Shown: positions 1 through 10,251 of the stretch, one piece after another | Position numbering within the stretch: position 1 is the first letter of the stretch | Layout: each line of letters opens with the position of its first letter | Source: Lactuca virosa | Lineage: Eukaryota; Streptophyta; Magnoliopsida; Asterales; Asteraceae | Direction of reading: 5' to 3' | Length of the DNA stretch: 64,000 nucleotides | Assembly (NCBI GenBank): GCA_928212115.1 | Contig: CAKMRJ010005745.1 | Coordinates: 104,248,704 to 104,312,703, forward strand | Position numbers and translations under genes: made by a program | Notes under the pieces: generated by a model | Told to the model about the DNA's origin: nothing | Database searches by the model: none | Seen by the model: only the letters and a program-made list of their open reading frames with translations

Positions 1-107
1 TTGAGTTGTGAATCTTCATAGTTGGATCCTAACCTTGATATTATATCTTTGGGTTATTCTATTTAAGGGTATCTTGAAATCTAACTAAAACTTTCTTTTT
101 TTTTCAG

Positions 108-1028
108 ATGTCTACTCCTGGGAAACACTTCTACTACTTCATCTCCTCTCCCAATCCTCCTCCAACCAGAACTCTCCTTGCTCAATATATGCTCCAAAGT
201 CGTTATGGATGGCTCAAACTATAACGATTGGATGCGCAATATCAAGATGGCTCTTTCGCTTCGTTTCGAGAACAAAGAATATGTTTCTTGAAAAGGAGCT
301 CAAAGAGCTTGATGAGAATGAAGCTACTCCTGAAGATCTTGCTGCCTACAAGAACATTACGATGATGCTACCAAAGTGGCATGCATCATGGTGGCAACTA
401 TGTCCCCAGAACTGCAGAGGTACTATGAGGACTACGGCCTTTCGAGATAAAACAAGGACCTTATGGAAAAGTACCATAAGCGAGCTCGTCAAGAAAAGTT
501 CAAAGTAGTCAAGTCACTCATGGCTTGCAAGATGAAAGATGGGGAGTCGGGTTGTCCACATGTGCAAAGAATGCAACGCTACATAGAGCGTTTGGTCAAG
601 CTCAATATTCACTTTGATGAGGAATTGGCCATTGACATGGTCTTGAACTCACTTCCTGAATGTTATGGTCAGTTTATTCTAACTTACCATTTGAACAATA
701 CTGAGCAGACTTGGCCCAATTGCACAACTTGTTGCAGACAGCTGAGGCAGGGATGAAGGGTAAAAGTATACCCTCCACACCTGCTAGTGCCCCTGTTTTG
801 GCTATTGGACAGGGAAAGGGGAAAAAGAGGAAGGTCCTCCCAAGCAAAACTGGAAGAGCAAGGCTCAAGCTGGGTCATCTAGTAATGGCCCAAAGGCTAA
901 GCCCAATGGTTCCACTCCCCATGTTTCTGATCCAAAAGAGGCAGTTTGCTTTTACTGCAACCAAAAAGGGCATTGGAAGAGATCTTGCCCACAATATCTG
1001 CAAGATATCAAGGATGGCAAAGTGAAGC
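108..1028 (+). pseudogene. gag: copia A gag (capsid/nucleocapsid), frameshifted
   Basis: Gag packages element RNA in cytoplasmic virus-like particles. The ATG at 108 directly follows a polypyrimidine-CAG, which looks like a splice acceptor. Reading then needs several frame changes: recognisable pieces run at 209-508, 463-756 and beyond 711. The middle contains the UBN2-type gag helices typical of plant copia elements. A CCHC zinc knuckle (C-x2-C-x4-H-x4-C, starting CFYC) lies at about 947-988, out of frame with the preceding open stretch. Copia B has the same architecture at 63019-63709 with an intact frame. The copy is non-functional. Confidence 0.85.
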
Positions 1029-1081
1029 CATCTTCGGCAGGTATTTACACTATTTCTGCTAATAACTCATTATCTTCTCGT

Positions 1082-2580
1082 TCATGGGTCCTTGATACAG
1101 GATGTGGTTTTTCATATCTGTTCTGATTTGCAGGGTCTAAAGGAAAGTGAGGAGATAGAGCGAGGAAGGATAAACCTGATCATGGGAAACAGAAAGTCTT
1201 CACCAGTAACCAAGATCGGAGTTTATCAGCTTCTGCTTAGTAATGATGTTAGATTAGATTTAATAAATTGTTGCTATTCGTCTGAGATGACGAGAAACAT
1301 TATTTCATTTCATGCATTGTTCAGACAAGGTTTTACATATTCTTTTAATGATTTGAATGGTTCAATTTCTGTTTATAAGAATGGTGTTTTTATGTTTGAA
1401 GCTTTGCCTTGTAATGGTGGTGTTATGAAACAGTGACTTGTGTTGATAGCCTAGGAAATAGTGTACTTAATATTGACTTGTCTAATAGTAGACAAGGCAT
1501 GCTTGTGGCATTGTCGTCTTGGACACATTAACAAGAAACGCATAGCCCAACTCCAAAAGGATGGAGTGTTGGAATCATTTGACCTAAAGTCAGATGATAT
1601 GTGTGAATCTTGTCTTTTGGAAAGATGACAAAATCACCATTCACAGGGTCTTGTGAAAGAGGTGAAGGTCTGTTGGATCTCATACACACAGATGTGTGTG
1701 GGCCCCTTCAGATCAACTACAAGAGATGCTAATCGATTCTATGTGACTTTCACTGACGATTATAGCAGATATGGATATATCTACTTGATCAAGCATAAGT
1801 CAGAAACTTTGAAAAGTTCAAAGAGTTTAAGCATGAAGTCGAAAATCAATTGGGCAGAAAGATAAAGATACTTAGATCCGATAGAGGCGGGGAGTATCTT
1901 AGTATCGAGTTTAACGACTATCTGAAAGAATGTGGGATAGTCTCACAATTGACTCCTCCTAGGACACCACAGTTAAATGGTGTAGCTGAGAGGCGCAATC
2001 GAACCTTGTTAGACATGGTTCGTTCTATGATGAGTCGGGCTTCGCTTCCTATTCACTTCTGGGGGTATGCCTTAGAGACAGCCGCCCACATCCTCAATCT
2101 TGTCCCTACAAAGAAGGTTGCCAAAACACCTCACGAAATGTGGACAGGGAAAGTTCCCTCGTTAGCACATATTAAAGTCTGGGGTTGTGAAGCTTTCGTA
2201 AGACGAGAGACTCACGACAAGCTAGCAGCTAGAAGTGAGAAATGTGTTTTCATTGGTTACCCAAAGCAGTCTTTTGGATATTTGTTCTACAGGCCTAGTG
2301 AAAACGTGGTCTTTGTAGCACGAAGAGGAGTCTTTCTTGAAAGAGAGCTCATATTCAAAGAGGACAGTGGGAGCACTATTGACCTTGAAGAAATTCAAGA
2401 GTCAGCCAATGAAGGAACCTTAGATGACACTAGCACTCAACCAGAGGAAACAGTTCCTGTTGAACCAATTGATAACTCATTACCTCTTAGAAGATCCACT
2501 AGGGTGAGTGTGCCACCTGAGTTGTATGGTTTTCATATTACTTCAGATGGTGACACATTCATAAGTGACAGAACACTGGT
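1082..2580 (+). pseudogene. pol: copia A protease and integrase, degenerate
   Basis: The aspartic protease signature LDTG is at about 1082-1105, just after the gag knuckle, and frame is lost soon after it. A GAG-pre-integrase zinc region (LWH...LGHINKKR...C..C) follows at about 1500-1640. The integrase catalytic core follows, with its first Asp in FTDDYSR (about 1750-1770), the second in RSDRGGEY (about 1875-1900), and Glu in NGVAERRNR (about 1975-2000). The best open stretch is 1850-2833. Integrase normally joins element cDNA to the host chromosome. Frame breaks between protease and integrase and at about 1850 make this non-functional. Confidence 0.88.
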
Positions 2581-4175
2581 AAACTTAGATGAACCAGTCA
2601 CTTATAAGGAAGCAATGGCAGGCCCAGAGGCTTCCAAGTGGAAAGAGGCAATGGACAGCGAGATTAAGTCCATGTATGACAACCAAGTTTGGAATTTGGT
2701 TGATAGTGCACCAGGTCGTAAGACAGTTGGGTGCAAATGGATCTTCAAGAAGAAGACAGACATGGATGGAAATGTGCACACATTCAAGGCTCGACTGGTT
2801 GCAAAAGGTTTCACTCAAAACCCCAGGGGTTGACTATGATGAGACCTTCTCGCCAGTGGCTAAGATTAAATCTATTAGGATATTGCTCGCCATAGCTGCC
2901 TTTCATGATTATGAAATCTGGCAGATGGATGTCAAAACTGCTTTCCTTAATGGGAAGTTGGCTGAAGATGTTTACATGAGTCAGCCAGAGGGTTTTGTTG
3001 ATGCAAAGTTCCCCAATAGAGTGTGCAAGCTTGAGAAATCCATTTATGGATTGAAACAAGCATCTCGCAGTTGGAATCTTTGCTTCCATGAGAAAGTCAA
3101 AGAGTTTGGTTTCTCTAGAAGTGAAGATGAGTTTTTGTGTGTATATCAAGGCTAGTGGGAGTATAGTAACTTTTCTGGTGTGTATGTCGATGACATATTA
3201 CTCATTGGTAACGACGTTCCAACCTTGAAAGAAGTTAAGTCTTGGCTTGGAAAGTGTTTTGCCATGAAAGACCTTGGAGAAGCTGCCTATATTCTTGGGA
3301 TTAGAATATTGAGAGATAGAAAGAAGAGACTAATTGGACTTAGTCAGAGCACATACTTGGATAAGGTACTAAAGAGGTTTAGTATGGAAAATTCCAAGAA
3401 GGGAGAGCTACCTATCCAGAGCAATACCAAATTGAGTAAGACTCAATGCCCGAGTACAGATGTTGAAATAGATGACATGAGTCGTGTACCTTATGCTTCC
3501 GCTGTCGGATCGATCATGTACGCTATGACATGTACTCGCCCTGATGTGGCATTTGCTTTGAGCATGGTCAGTCGCTATCAGGGAACCCCAGGTAGAGCTC
3601 ATTGGATAGCAGTTAAGAATATACTCAAGTATTTGCGAAGGACAAAGGACTGGGTCCTTGTGCTTGGTGGCAGTGATACTTTGAGAGTAGATGGTTACAG
3701 TGATGCCAGCTTTCAGACGGATAGAGATAACTTCCGTTCTCAGTCGGGCTGGGTATTTTTACTGAATGGAGGAGCAGTTACTTGGAAGAGTTCCAAGCAA
3801 AATACGGTGGCTGATTCTACTTGTGAATCAGAGTACATTGCAGCAAGTGAAGCGTCGAAAGAAGCAGCTTGGTTGAGGAACTTCATCGGGGATCTCGGAG
3901 TTGTTCCAACCATCCAGGAGCCTATGGAACTGTTCTGCGATAATGAAGGAGCGGTTGCCTTGACAAAGGAACCGAGAGATCATGGTAAGACCAGACATAT
4001 CGACAGAAAGTACCATTTCATCAGACATAGAGTTGAAGAAGGCCATCTTATAGTAAAGAGGGTGTCATCTGAAGATAACCCAGCAGATCCCCTCACAAAG
4101 GGTCTGAGTAGGGCTAAGCATATTCAGCATGCTCGGAGCATAGGACTGAAAGATGATATTAGTTTTAGTAGTTAG
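2581..4175 (+). pseudogene. pol: copia A reverse transcriptase and RNase H, degenerate
   Basis: The RT (RVT_2 type) begins around the motif WIFKKK and continues through FSPVAK and QMDVKTAFLNG. The frame breaks near 2820 and there is a stop near 3154. The catalytic YVDDILLIG lies at 3180-3206 in the open stretch 3180-4175. That stretch continues into the copia RNase H domain, with DASF, SSKQNTVADSTCESEY and a C-terminal ADPLTKGL motif near 4085. RT copies element RNA into cDNA and RNase H degrades the template. The frame breaks leave no full-length product. Confidence 0.92.
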
Positions 4176-5053
4176 ATTAGTTTTTGAAACTTGTAACAAA
4201 GTAAATGTAATTGACTTTTGGTGATTAAATAATAAAGTATTATTTATAAGTTTGGCTACTACCTTTTGTCAATTGTTTATTATTGTGTTTCATTTTTGCA
4301 TGTTTTACTTCCTGAATAATGAGATTATTCAAACTCCACAGTCGCTCGTACTCTTGGAAGTAAGTAGTGAATTAAGACTGTCATGAATTGGATTGCAGAT
4401 TGTCTAAGGATAGACATGGCAATAGAATTGCTGCAATGTTCATGAGTACTCAGAAATTGAGATTTGAGTATTGGATAAACCCACGCTCAGAGTATTACTT
4501 CATGGAATTCATCACGAGTAATACTGAGACGATAATATCTTATAATCTTGAAACGAAGATATATGAGTTGTAATTTACAAGTCGGTTGTGCATTGGTGAT
4601 ACGAAAACGCATCAGTAACTTGGTGTTATAAAACGTATTGTCATGCATAATTTGATGAGTAAAAGATACAAGCATATGAGTCAACGTTTAATGTTTTTTC
4701 GTTCCTTTTGCCCTAACAGGAAAAGCGATATCTGTGGGCCCCTCGATGATTTGGTGTTGACTTATGTGCTGGGCCCAGCCAGGACTAAATTGATGTGTTC
4801 GATTAGAAGTCCTACATCATCACAAATCAGGAATCGGGAAACATAGATTCTGGACAAAGAGATTGATTACATTCCATGTCTTTTGTCTGGGATATCAAGC
4901 AGAACGAAGGGTTATATGATCACTTATCTTAGGACACATAACGTAACTGACTGGGTCAGAGTTCGGCAGCAGCTTTTTGGAAGCTACAATTTGCTGGTCA
5001 AATTTAGAAGGCATACTAGCAATTATAGTTACAGACTTATCCAAGTGGGAGAC
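4176..5053 (+). other. copia A 3' untranslated region and polypurine tract
   Basis: There is no credible coding sequence between the RNase H stop and the LTR; the 60-70 residue open stretches here are chance. The purine-rich AAGTGGGAGA at about 5043-5052 immediately precedes the LTR's TGTTGG and is the expected primer site for plus-strand DNA synthesis. Confidence 0.75.
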
Positions 5054-5915
5054 TGTTGGATTAGGTGTCTAAGCCCATAACTATAATTGGTATGTACTTG
5101 AATTGATAGCAGCACAGTCCTTTGGGTTGCCCTCAACCTAGCAACTGGACAAGGAAATTATGAAAGGAGAGATATTAATTTATAAGATTAATAAATTAAT
5201 ATATATATATAAATGATTTATTAATATGTTAATGGATTAATATATTAATTAGAAATCATTATGTTTAATTAATTGTTAGCCAGAAATTAATCAGAATTGA
5301 TTTTGGGGTTAAAAGAATTAATTATAAGTGCAGGGACTAGTTTGCAATATCTAATAGTTGAGTGGAAGGCTCTAGAACCCCCTTGGAAGAGGGTGGACGA
5401 AAATCTTTAGGGGAAACCCTAATAATTTCGTCCATAGGGGCTTGGATAAGGCCCTTGGGTTTGCTTAGGCCCTAAGCAAAGGATAACTAGGGTTTCCCTT
5501 AAACCCTAGATCCCTCAGCTATATAAGGAGCCTCCTGGTTCATGTTTTTGGTCACTCTTTCTTTTGAAGAAACCCTAAGGCCGAGATTTTGCATACTCCC
5601 TCTCCCCTCTCTCTTTTACTTTCCTTCTTGCTAGTTTGGGTGTGATTCCATTAGAGGCATTACACTTGTGGTGCTAAAGCTTCCAAGAAGATCAAGATCA
5701 AGATCAAGGGAATATCAATTGTTTACTATAACAATTGAAAGGTATGTAAACCCTAAACCCTAGTTTGATAATTTCGAAATTAGCCTCTCTCCTCTAGGGT
5801 TCTTGTTTTGCAATTCAAAGTTGTATGTTCAATAGTTAAAACATAGATCCAAAGTAGGTTGCATGTGAACTTAGGAATTGTTTTCTAGTTTATTTGTTGT
5901 ACCTAAAACCCATCA
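5054..5915 (+). repeat. copia A 3' LTR
   Basis: It starts TGTTGGATTAGG and ends CATCA, so it has the canonical TG...CA ends. The first bases closely match the LTR at 60467-61267, which also ends CATCA before a primer-binding site. A TATA box (CTATATAAGG) lies at about 5519-5528, followed by the presumed transcription start. A strong splice-donor consensus (AAAG/GTATGT) occurs at 5741-5742 in the U5 part. Length is 862 bp. The 5' copy is outside the window, so the target duplication cannot be checked. Confidence 0.88.
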
Positions 5916-6207
5916 GGAACCGGTCGGGCCGGACCAGGACGTTATTTTTGTGGATTTTTGGAACCGGGAACTGGTAGGAACCGGAACCGATATAACCGGA
6001 ACCGGTAGAACCGGAAAAAACCAGGACCGTATGATGCTATTTTTTGAGGACCGGTTCCAACATTTGAAGACACGACAAGAACCGGTAGGAACCGGGAACC
6101 TGTAGAACCGTCGGGCCGGTTTGGTTCTTGATTTTTGGCCGAAGCCGGTTCCCGGGTCGGGTCCGGTTCCGGCCGGTTCCGGCCGGTTTGGTCCTTTTGC
6201 TCATCCC
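5916..6207. repeat. AACCGG-rich element fragment
   Basis: This segment has dense AACCGG/CCGGTT repeats and ends with TTTGCTCATCCCTA against RLP-1 coding sequence. Read on the minus strand, the end TAGGGATGAGCAAA resembles terminal repeats of plant hAT-like non-autonomous elements. That classification is inference. Its left side is cut by the copia A LTR, so only one end is visible. It replaces the RLP-1 3' end. Confidence 0.55.
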
Positions 6208-6340
6208 TAGACTGCAGTTGAGTGCTGGATGGAATTCTCCCTCGCAAGCTATTATATAACACGTCTAGATGATTTAAAAAATTCATACTAGACATGCTTA
6301 ATGGCATCTCTCCAGACAAGTTGTTTCTAGATAAATCCAA

Positions 6341-6470
6341 GAACAAATTACATGAATGGTCCTTAAGGTTTTGTTTTTTTCCCTAAAGTAGTCCCTACGA
6401 AATTTTTTTCCCTTAGATGGTACCTACGGAGCAAACATTGCACACAAAAGGCCCCTATGACTAACTACAA
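6341..6470 (+). repeat. left terminal inverted repeat of the Pack-MULE
   Basis: It matches the reverse complement of about 7855-7981 with few mismatches, including the stretches GGTCCTTAAGGTTTTG, AGTAGTCCCTACGAAA and GGTACCTACGGAGCAAAC. Weaker similarity continues inward to about 6510. Confidence 0.9.
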
Positions 6471-6529
6471 ATTCTGTTAAGTTTTTTTAAATGACAAAAA
6501 TACCATTTGTTTTATGCACACATATGGTC

Positions 6530-6534
<5 letters not shown>

Positions 6535-6581
<47 letters not shown>
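6535..6581. repeat. (TC)n microsatellite inside the Pack-MULE
   Basis: An almost pure CT run interrupted by one CC, followed by a shorter CT-rich stretch near 6630. It lies in the presumed 5' untranslated part upstream of the captured gene's ATG. Confidence 0.9.
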
Positions 6582-6584
<3 letters not shown>

Positions 6585-6700
6585 GACCATTCGTGTAATT
6601 TGTTCTCAATAAAAAAAATACTCACCCCACCTCTCTCTCTTTCTCTCATCAAGAAATCAACTGATTAATTCTCAATTCTAATCTCAAAAGAAACAAAATC

Positions 6701-7123
6701 ATGAGCAGGGTTGTGATTTCTTCTCCAGGAGATCTTGATTGTGGTGGTTTAGTGAGCCATCAGTTGGATGTCCCTGACGCAACTGGGAAGGTAATCTTCC
6801 CTTCTTCTCGTTCTCATCATGGAAATGAAGAATCGGAAGGCAACATTACACTGGATATACTGGAGACAGCCAAGGAACTAATTATGTACATGGACGTACC
6901 TGGTTTATCCAAATCCAACATCCAGATAATGATTAGTTGATGTAATTTGAAGAAAATTAGGGATTTAGAGAGATCGACCGAAGTTGTGTGATTGTTTGTT
7001 GTATGTGACAGCGGAGGATGAAAAATTACTGGAGGTGAGAAGCAATGGGAAGAGGAAGCATGAGGAAAATGAGGAGGAAGGTTGCAAGTACCTGAGATTG
7101 GAAAGGAGACCTCCTCAGAAGCT
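6701..7123 (+). pseudogene. captured fragment of a class III small heat-shock protein gene
   Basis: Class III (HSP17.4-CIII-like) proteins are nucleocytoplasmic chaperones with an alpha-crystallin domain. The first exon (6701-6925) begins MSRVVISSPGD and reaches LDILETAKELIMYMDVPGLS, then KSNIQ, matching the start of the plant sHSP core. A second exon (about 7005-7123) gives VTAEDEKLLEV, SNGKRKHEENEEEGCKYLRL and ERRPPQKL, a class III hallmark. The 79-nt gap has the expected intron position. Its donor reads CAG/AT instead of GT and the likely acceptor reads TAT instead of TAG, so it would not splice. The second half of the alpha-crystallin domain is absent. It was captured by the MULE, apparently from genomic DNA since the intron is retained. 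Confidence 0.85.
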
Positions 7124-7854
7124 GATCACAGTTGCAATCACAGTTGCAGGTGACGTTTGGAAAAGAAAATTCAAGAAATCACAGTTGCAGGTGGCGTTCG
7201 GAGGTTAGGAACACGATTGGAAACATGCGGCCAACAATGGAGGCTTGGTGGTGGTTACACAGTCGTGAGGAGGGAGATCCAATCTACAACGACCCTATGG
7301 GGGTTTAATATGCGTCGTCGCCGGTTGAGAACCAAGGGAACAAGTCTCCGTCTTCATCTGATCGGGGAGCAAAATAGAGAAATAGGGGAGGTCCGAGGCT
7401 GCTTAACCCCATGGAAGGGAACGAGCAGTAACGGTAGCGAAGGAAGGGAGGTTCGTGGGTTTCTTTAACAACTGGATGAGAGATTAGAAGCGGCGGTGGC
7501 AGCTCCTGGTTCGCCGGCAGCTTCTTTGACAAAAGGAGCCCTCGACAGGACTGCTAAGTGACGGAAAGAACAACAACAATCAGCTCTGATTAGGGGGTGT
7601 TTGTGGCTATTGGGTATCGACAGGAAGGAAGAAAAAGACGGGCTATTGCCCTATTCTGGTGGCCAGAAAACGTACCTCCGGTAGCTGGTTCTTCCACCTT
7701 GTGAGAGAGATATAGGTAGAATGGTCAGAGAGAGAGAGAGTGTCTCACTTTTATTTTTAATTTCAAATTAACAAAATATTAAAAACAAAATAAATAAATA
7801 AAAACAAAGGGTATTTTCGTCTTTTCACATACACTTAACAGAGTATGTTAACAA
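7124..7854. other. Pack-MULE interior of unknown origin
   Basis: Immediately after the sHSP homology come short repeats of TCACAGTTGCA. A GC-richer stretch (about 7200-7720) follows, unlike its AT-rich surroundings, and may be a second captured host fragment. I do not recognise a protein in either strand; open stretches of 75-103 codons exist but show no family motifs. An AG-rich run near 7730 and AT-rich DNA lead into the right TIR. Confidence 0.5.
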
Positions 7855-7981
7855 ATTTAGTCATAAGGGCCTTTTGTGTGCAAGGTTTGCTCCGTAGGTA
7901 CCATCTGAGGGAAAAAAATTTCGTAGGGACTACTTTAGGAAAAAAAAACAAAACCTTAAGGACCATTCATGTAATTTGTCC
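7855..7981 (-). repeat. right terminal inverted repeat of the Pack-MULE
   Basis: Reverse complement of the left end, ending CATGTAATTTGTCC just before the second TAAATCCAA copy. Confidence 0.9.
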
Positions 7982-10240
7982 TAAATCCAATGTTTCAAGT
8001 TGTTTCATTTGACCAATTTAATCCGGAATCTCTCCAAGCAGACCATTCTTTGACAAGTTGAGTGCACGCAGTCCATAGAGATTGGTAAGTTCATTTGGGA
8101 TTTGTTCTGTTAAGTTGTTGCTTGACAAGTCATTGCTCTTTAACAATCCCAGATTACTAATGAATTCACGTTCATCTCCTTTCCACTCGATCGTTGCATG
8201 GTCAACATAGTCATTATAAAGTTTAGCGTACAAAACACCCGAGGAAAACCATTCAAATGAAGAGGAATGTACATTATGTGTTGGTAATGATGCTGCTTGA
8301 ACCATGTCTGTAAGATTATCCAAACACGAGGGGATGGTTCCATGTAGATTGTTCATTGACAAATCGAGAATTTGAAGATTAGCTAACTGACATAACTTTA
8401 AAGGGATGGTTCCAATGAATTTGTTTGATTTTAGGATAAGAACATACAACCTTGATAAGTTTTCCCCAATCCAAACAGGTACGTTACCAGAAAACTTGTT
8501 GGCCCCCAAATTCAAAAAACTTAAACTCTTGCAATTCTTTAAAGACAAAGGCAATTCTCCAGAAAAGTTGTTCTCGTATAGATACAGTGCCTCGAGTTTG
8601 ATCAAAGATCCAACAGAGGTAGGAAGCCTTCCAGATAGATTGTTGTCTTCTAGATTAAGAACAATTAGTTCTTTGAAACACCATAAACAGTCTGGAAGTT
8701 GTCCGCTTAGAAAATTATGGGAGAGGTAAGGAACAACTAAAAACCCAGGGACAATTTGGCATAAGAAGGAGAGTCCACCATAGAATTTGTTTCTAGAAAG
8801 ATCTAGTAATGCCACAGTGGAAGAGATATTTTGTTATTGGACCATAAAATTTGTTGGAACTCAAATCTATCCAAGAAGTGCTGCCAATATTTGATGATAA
8901 ATCTGATGCTTTCCCCGCTGATGTTGTTGGAAGAGAGATTCAGATATCTTAATTGAGAAGGCCACATGTCCCAAAACCCCGGAGGAATTGTGTCTGAAAT
9001 TCCATTATTGCCAATATCAAGATACGAAAGATTTTTCAGAGTTTGAATCCATCTTGGGAAGTAAGGCCCTAGATTGCAAGAGGTCATATCAAGAGTGGCA
9101 AGATTTTTCAATGTTAGGGTCTCATTGGAGCGTGTCCCTATAAATCGGTTATGACGAACAAACAACGCTTGTAATGTAAGCGATGTGCATCCAGAGAAGT
9201 TGTTAAGAAAATCAGGAAATTTGACAACAGAGTTGTTATCGAACAACAAAATTTCCAAACTACAGAGGCTAGCAAGATATTTGGGTATCCCATCTAACAA
9301 ATTTCCAGAGAGCTCAAGAATGCGAAGCTTATTGCTGGTTAATGGGAACAACCAACCATACATGGATGAGTTGAGATTGTTGTTTCCAAGAAAAAGGTAT
9401 TCAATTAATGAAGAAGAGTTGAGAAATGAAGAAGAATATGGATACATGACCTGTGAGAGCTCACATCCCCCTAAGCTTAAAAAAGATAGTTTCCGGATAT
9501 TCAAAATCACATCCACCCAATAATTTTGTTTGGCTAGAGAAATCCCATGCATATCAAGTGCCTCCAAATGAGAAAGATGAGATAACCACTCTAGGTTCCC
9601 AACTCTACACGTTCCAAGGGATCCAAGATTAAGCACTTGCAAGTTTGTGAGGTTTCCAAACTCTAGAGGGATGATTCCATAAACAGAGTTATCAGAAAGG
9701 TCAAGGTGCCTTAATTCTGTCAAGGAACTAATGGACCTGAGAATGGTTCCATTCAAATGCTTTGAACCAAGGTGAAGGTACCTTAAACGAATCATGGAAC
9801 CAATGAAGGTGGGAATGGTTCCATGAAAAGAATTATCGAAAAGATTAAGATGATTCAAATTGCTTAAATTAATCAAAGAATTGCTAATCTCACCTTCAAG
9901 ACCATATCCGGAAACATCAAGCCCTGTGACATGATGTGTTTGGTTGTTGCACGTGACTCCACTCCAGTTATGAACTTTGAAATCAAGAAGAGCACATTGG
10001 GGTCTTGGAGGTGAGCTTTGAAATCAAGAAGAGCACATCTCTCCTTATCAGAACACTTTCTCATTATAACACCATTATCATCTCCACCTCCCAATTGGTT
10101 GGAAGTTATAGTCTCAGCGTGTAGCAAGAGAAGTGAGAAAATTATAAAAACACAAGGATTCATTATGTTAATGCATATCTTTGTGACTTTTTTATTTTAT
10201 TTTTTTGGTAGTGATGCATATTCAAACTGCCCCTCCTGAG

Positions 10241-10251
10241 GGTTTATATAG
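10241..10251 (-). promoter_or_regulatory. TATA box of RLP-1
   Basis: CTATATAAACC on the minus strand, about 80 bp before the ATG at 10163. The same motif at the same distance occurs upstream of RLP-2 (28721-28731) and RLP-3 (53534-53545). Confidence 0.7.

Larger units (their letters stand above)
1..5915 (+). mobile_element. Ty1/copia LTR retrotransposon A, 3' part, degenerate
   Basis: The domain order gag, protease, integrase, reverse transcriptase, RNase H, followed by a purine-rich tract and an LTR, is diagnostic of Ty1/copia (integrase before RT). The 5' LTR lies left of the window. Every coding domain is split by frameshifts or stops, so the copy is dead. Its 3' LTR (5054-5915) begins like the LTR at 60467, so the two elements are relatives. 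The right end abuts an AACCGG-rich repeat that itself sits against the RLP-1 pseudogene, so this element probably inserted into that repeat after the repeat had invaded the gene. Confidence 0.93.
6341..7981. mobile_element. Pack-MULE (Mutator-like element carrying host gene sequence)
   Basis: It is flanked by a perfect 9-bp duplication, TAAATCCAA at 6332-6340 and 7982-7990. The uninterrupted RLP-2 paralogue has this site once. The ends are long inverted repeats (about 130 bp or more) beginning G(A/G)ACAAATTACATGAATGG. Nine-bp duplications with long TIRs are the hallmark of Mutator-like elements. No transposase is present. Instead the interior carries a class III small heat-shock protein fragment (6701-7123) and a GC-richer stretch of unknown origin. 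Removing the 1641 bp plus one duplication restores RLP homology. Confidence 0.93.
6208..10163 (-). pseudogene. RLP-1: EIX2-type leucine-rich-repeat receptor-like protein, broken
   Basis: RLPs of this type are plasma-membrane pattern-recognition receptors with an extracellular LRR domain, one membrane span and a short tail. The ATG at 10163 opens a signal peptide (MNPCVFIIFSLLLLHAE) and an LRRNT cap (KCSDKERCALLDFK), as in RLP-2. Part of the cap including its CCKWRG motif is replaced by a 23-bp repeat (9975-9997 and 10016-10038), shifting frame. LRRs follow at 9876-8803 and 8815-8018, with single-base frameshifts near 8930 and 8830. A Mutator-like element at 6341-7981 splits the later LRRs. 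The final piece (6340-6208) ends at a repeat, so the C-cap, membrane span and tail are missing. It is certainly non-functional. Confidence 0.93.

Noticed and set aside
8406..8729. Plus-strand open frame of 107 codons, with similar ones at 26843-27196 and 32396-32638
   Set aside because: Antisense shadow of conserved LRR coding sequence, repeated because the RLP genes are paralogues.
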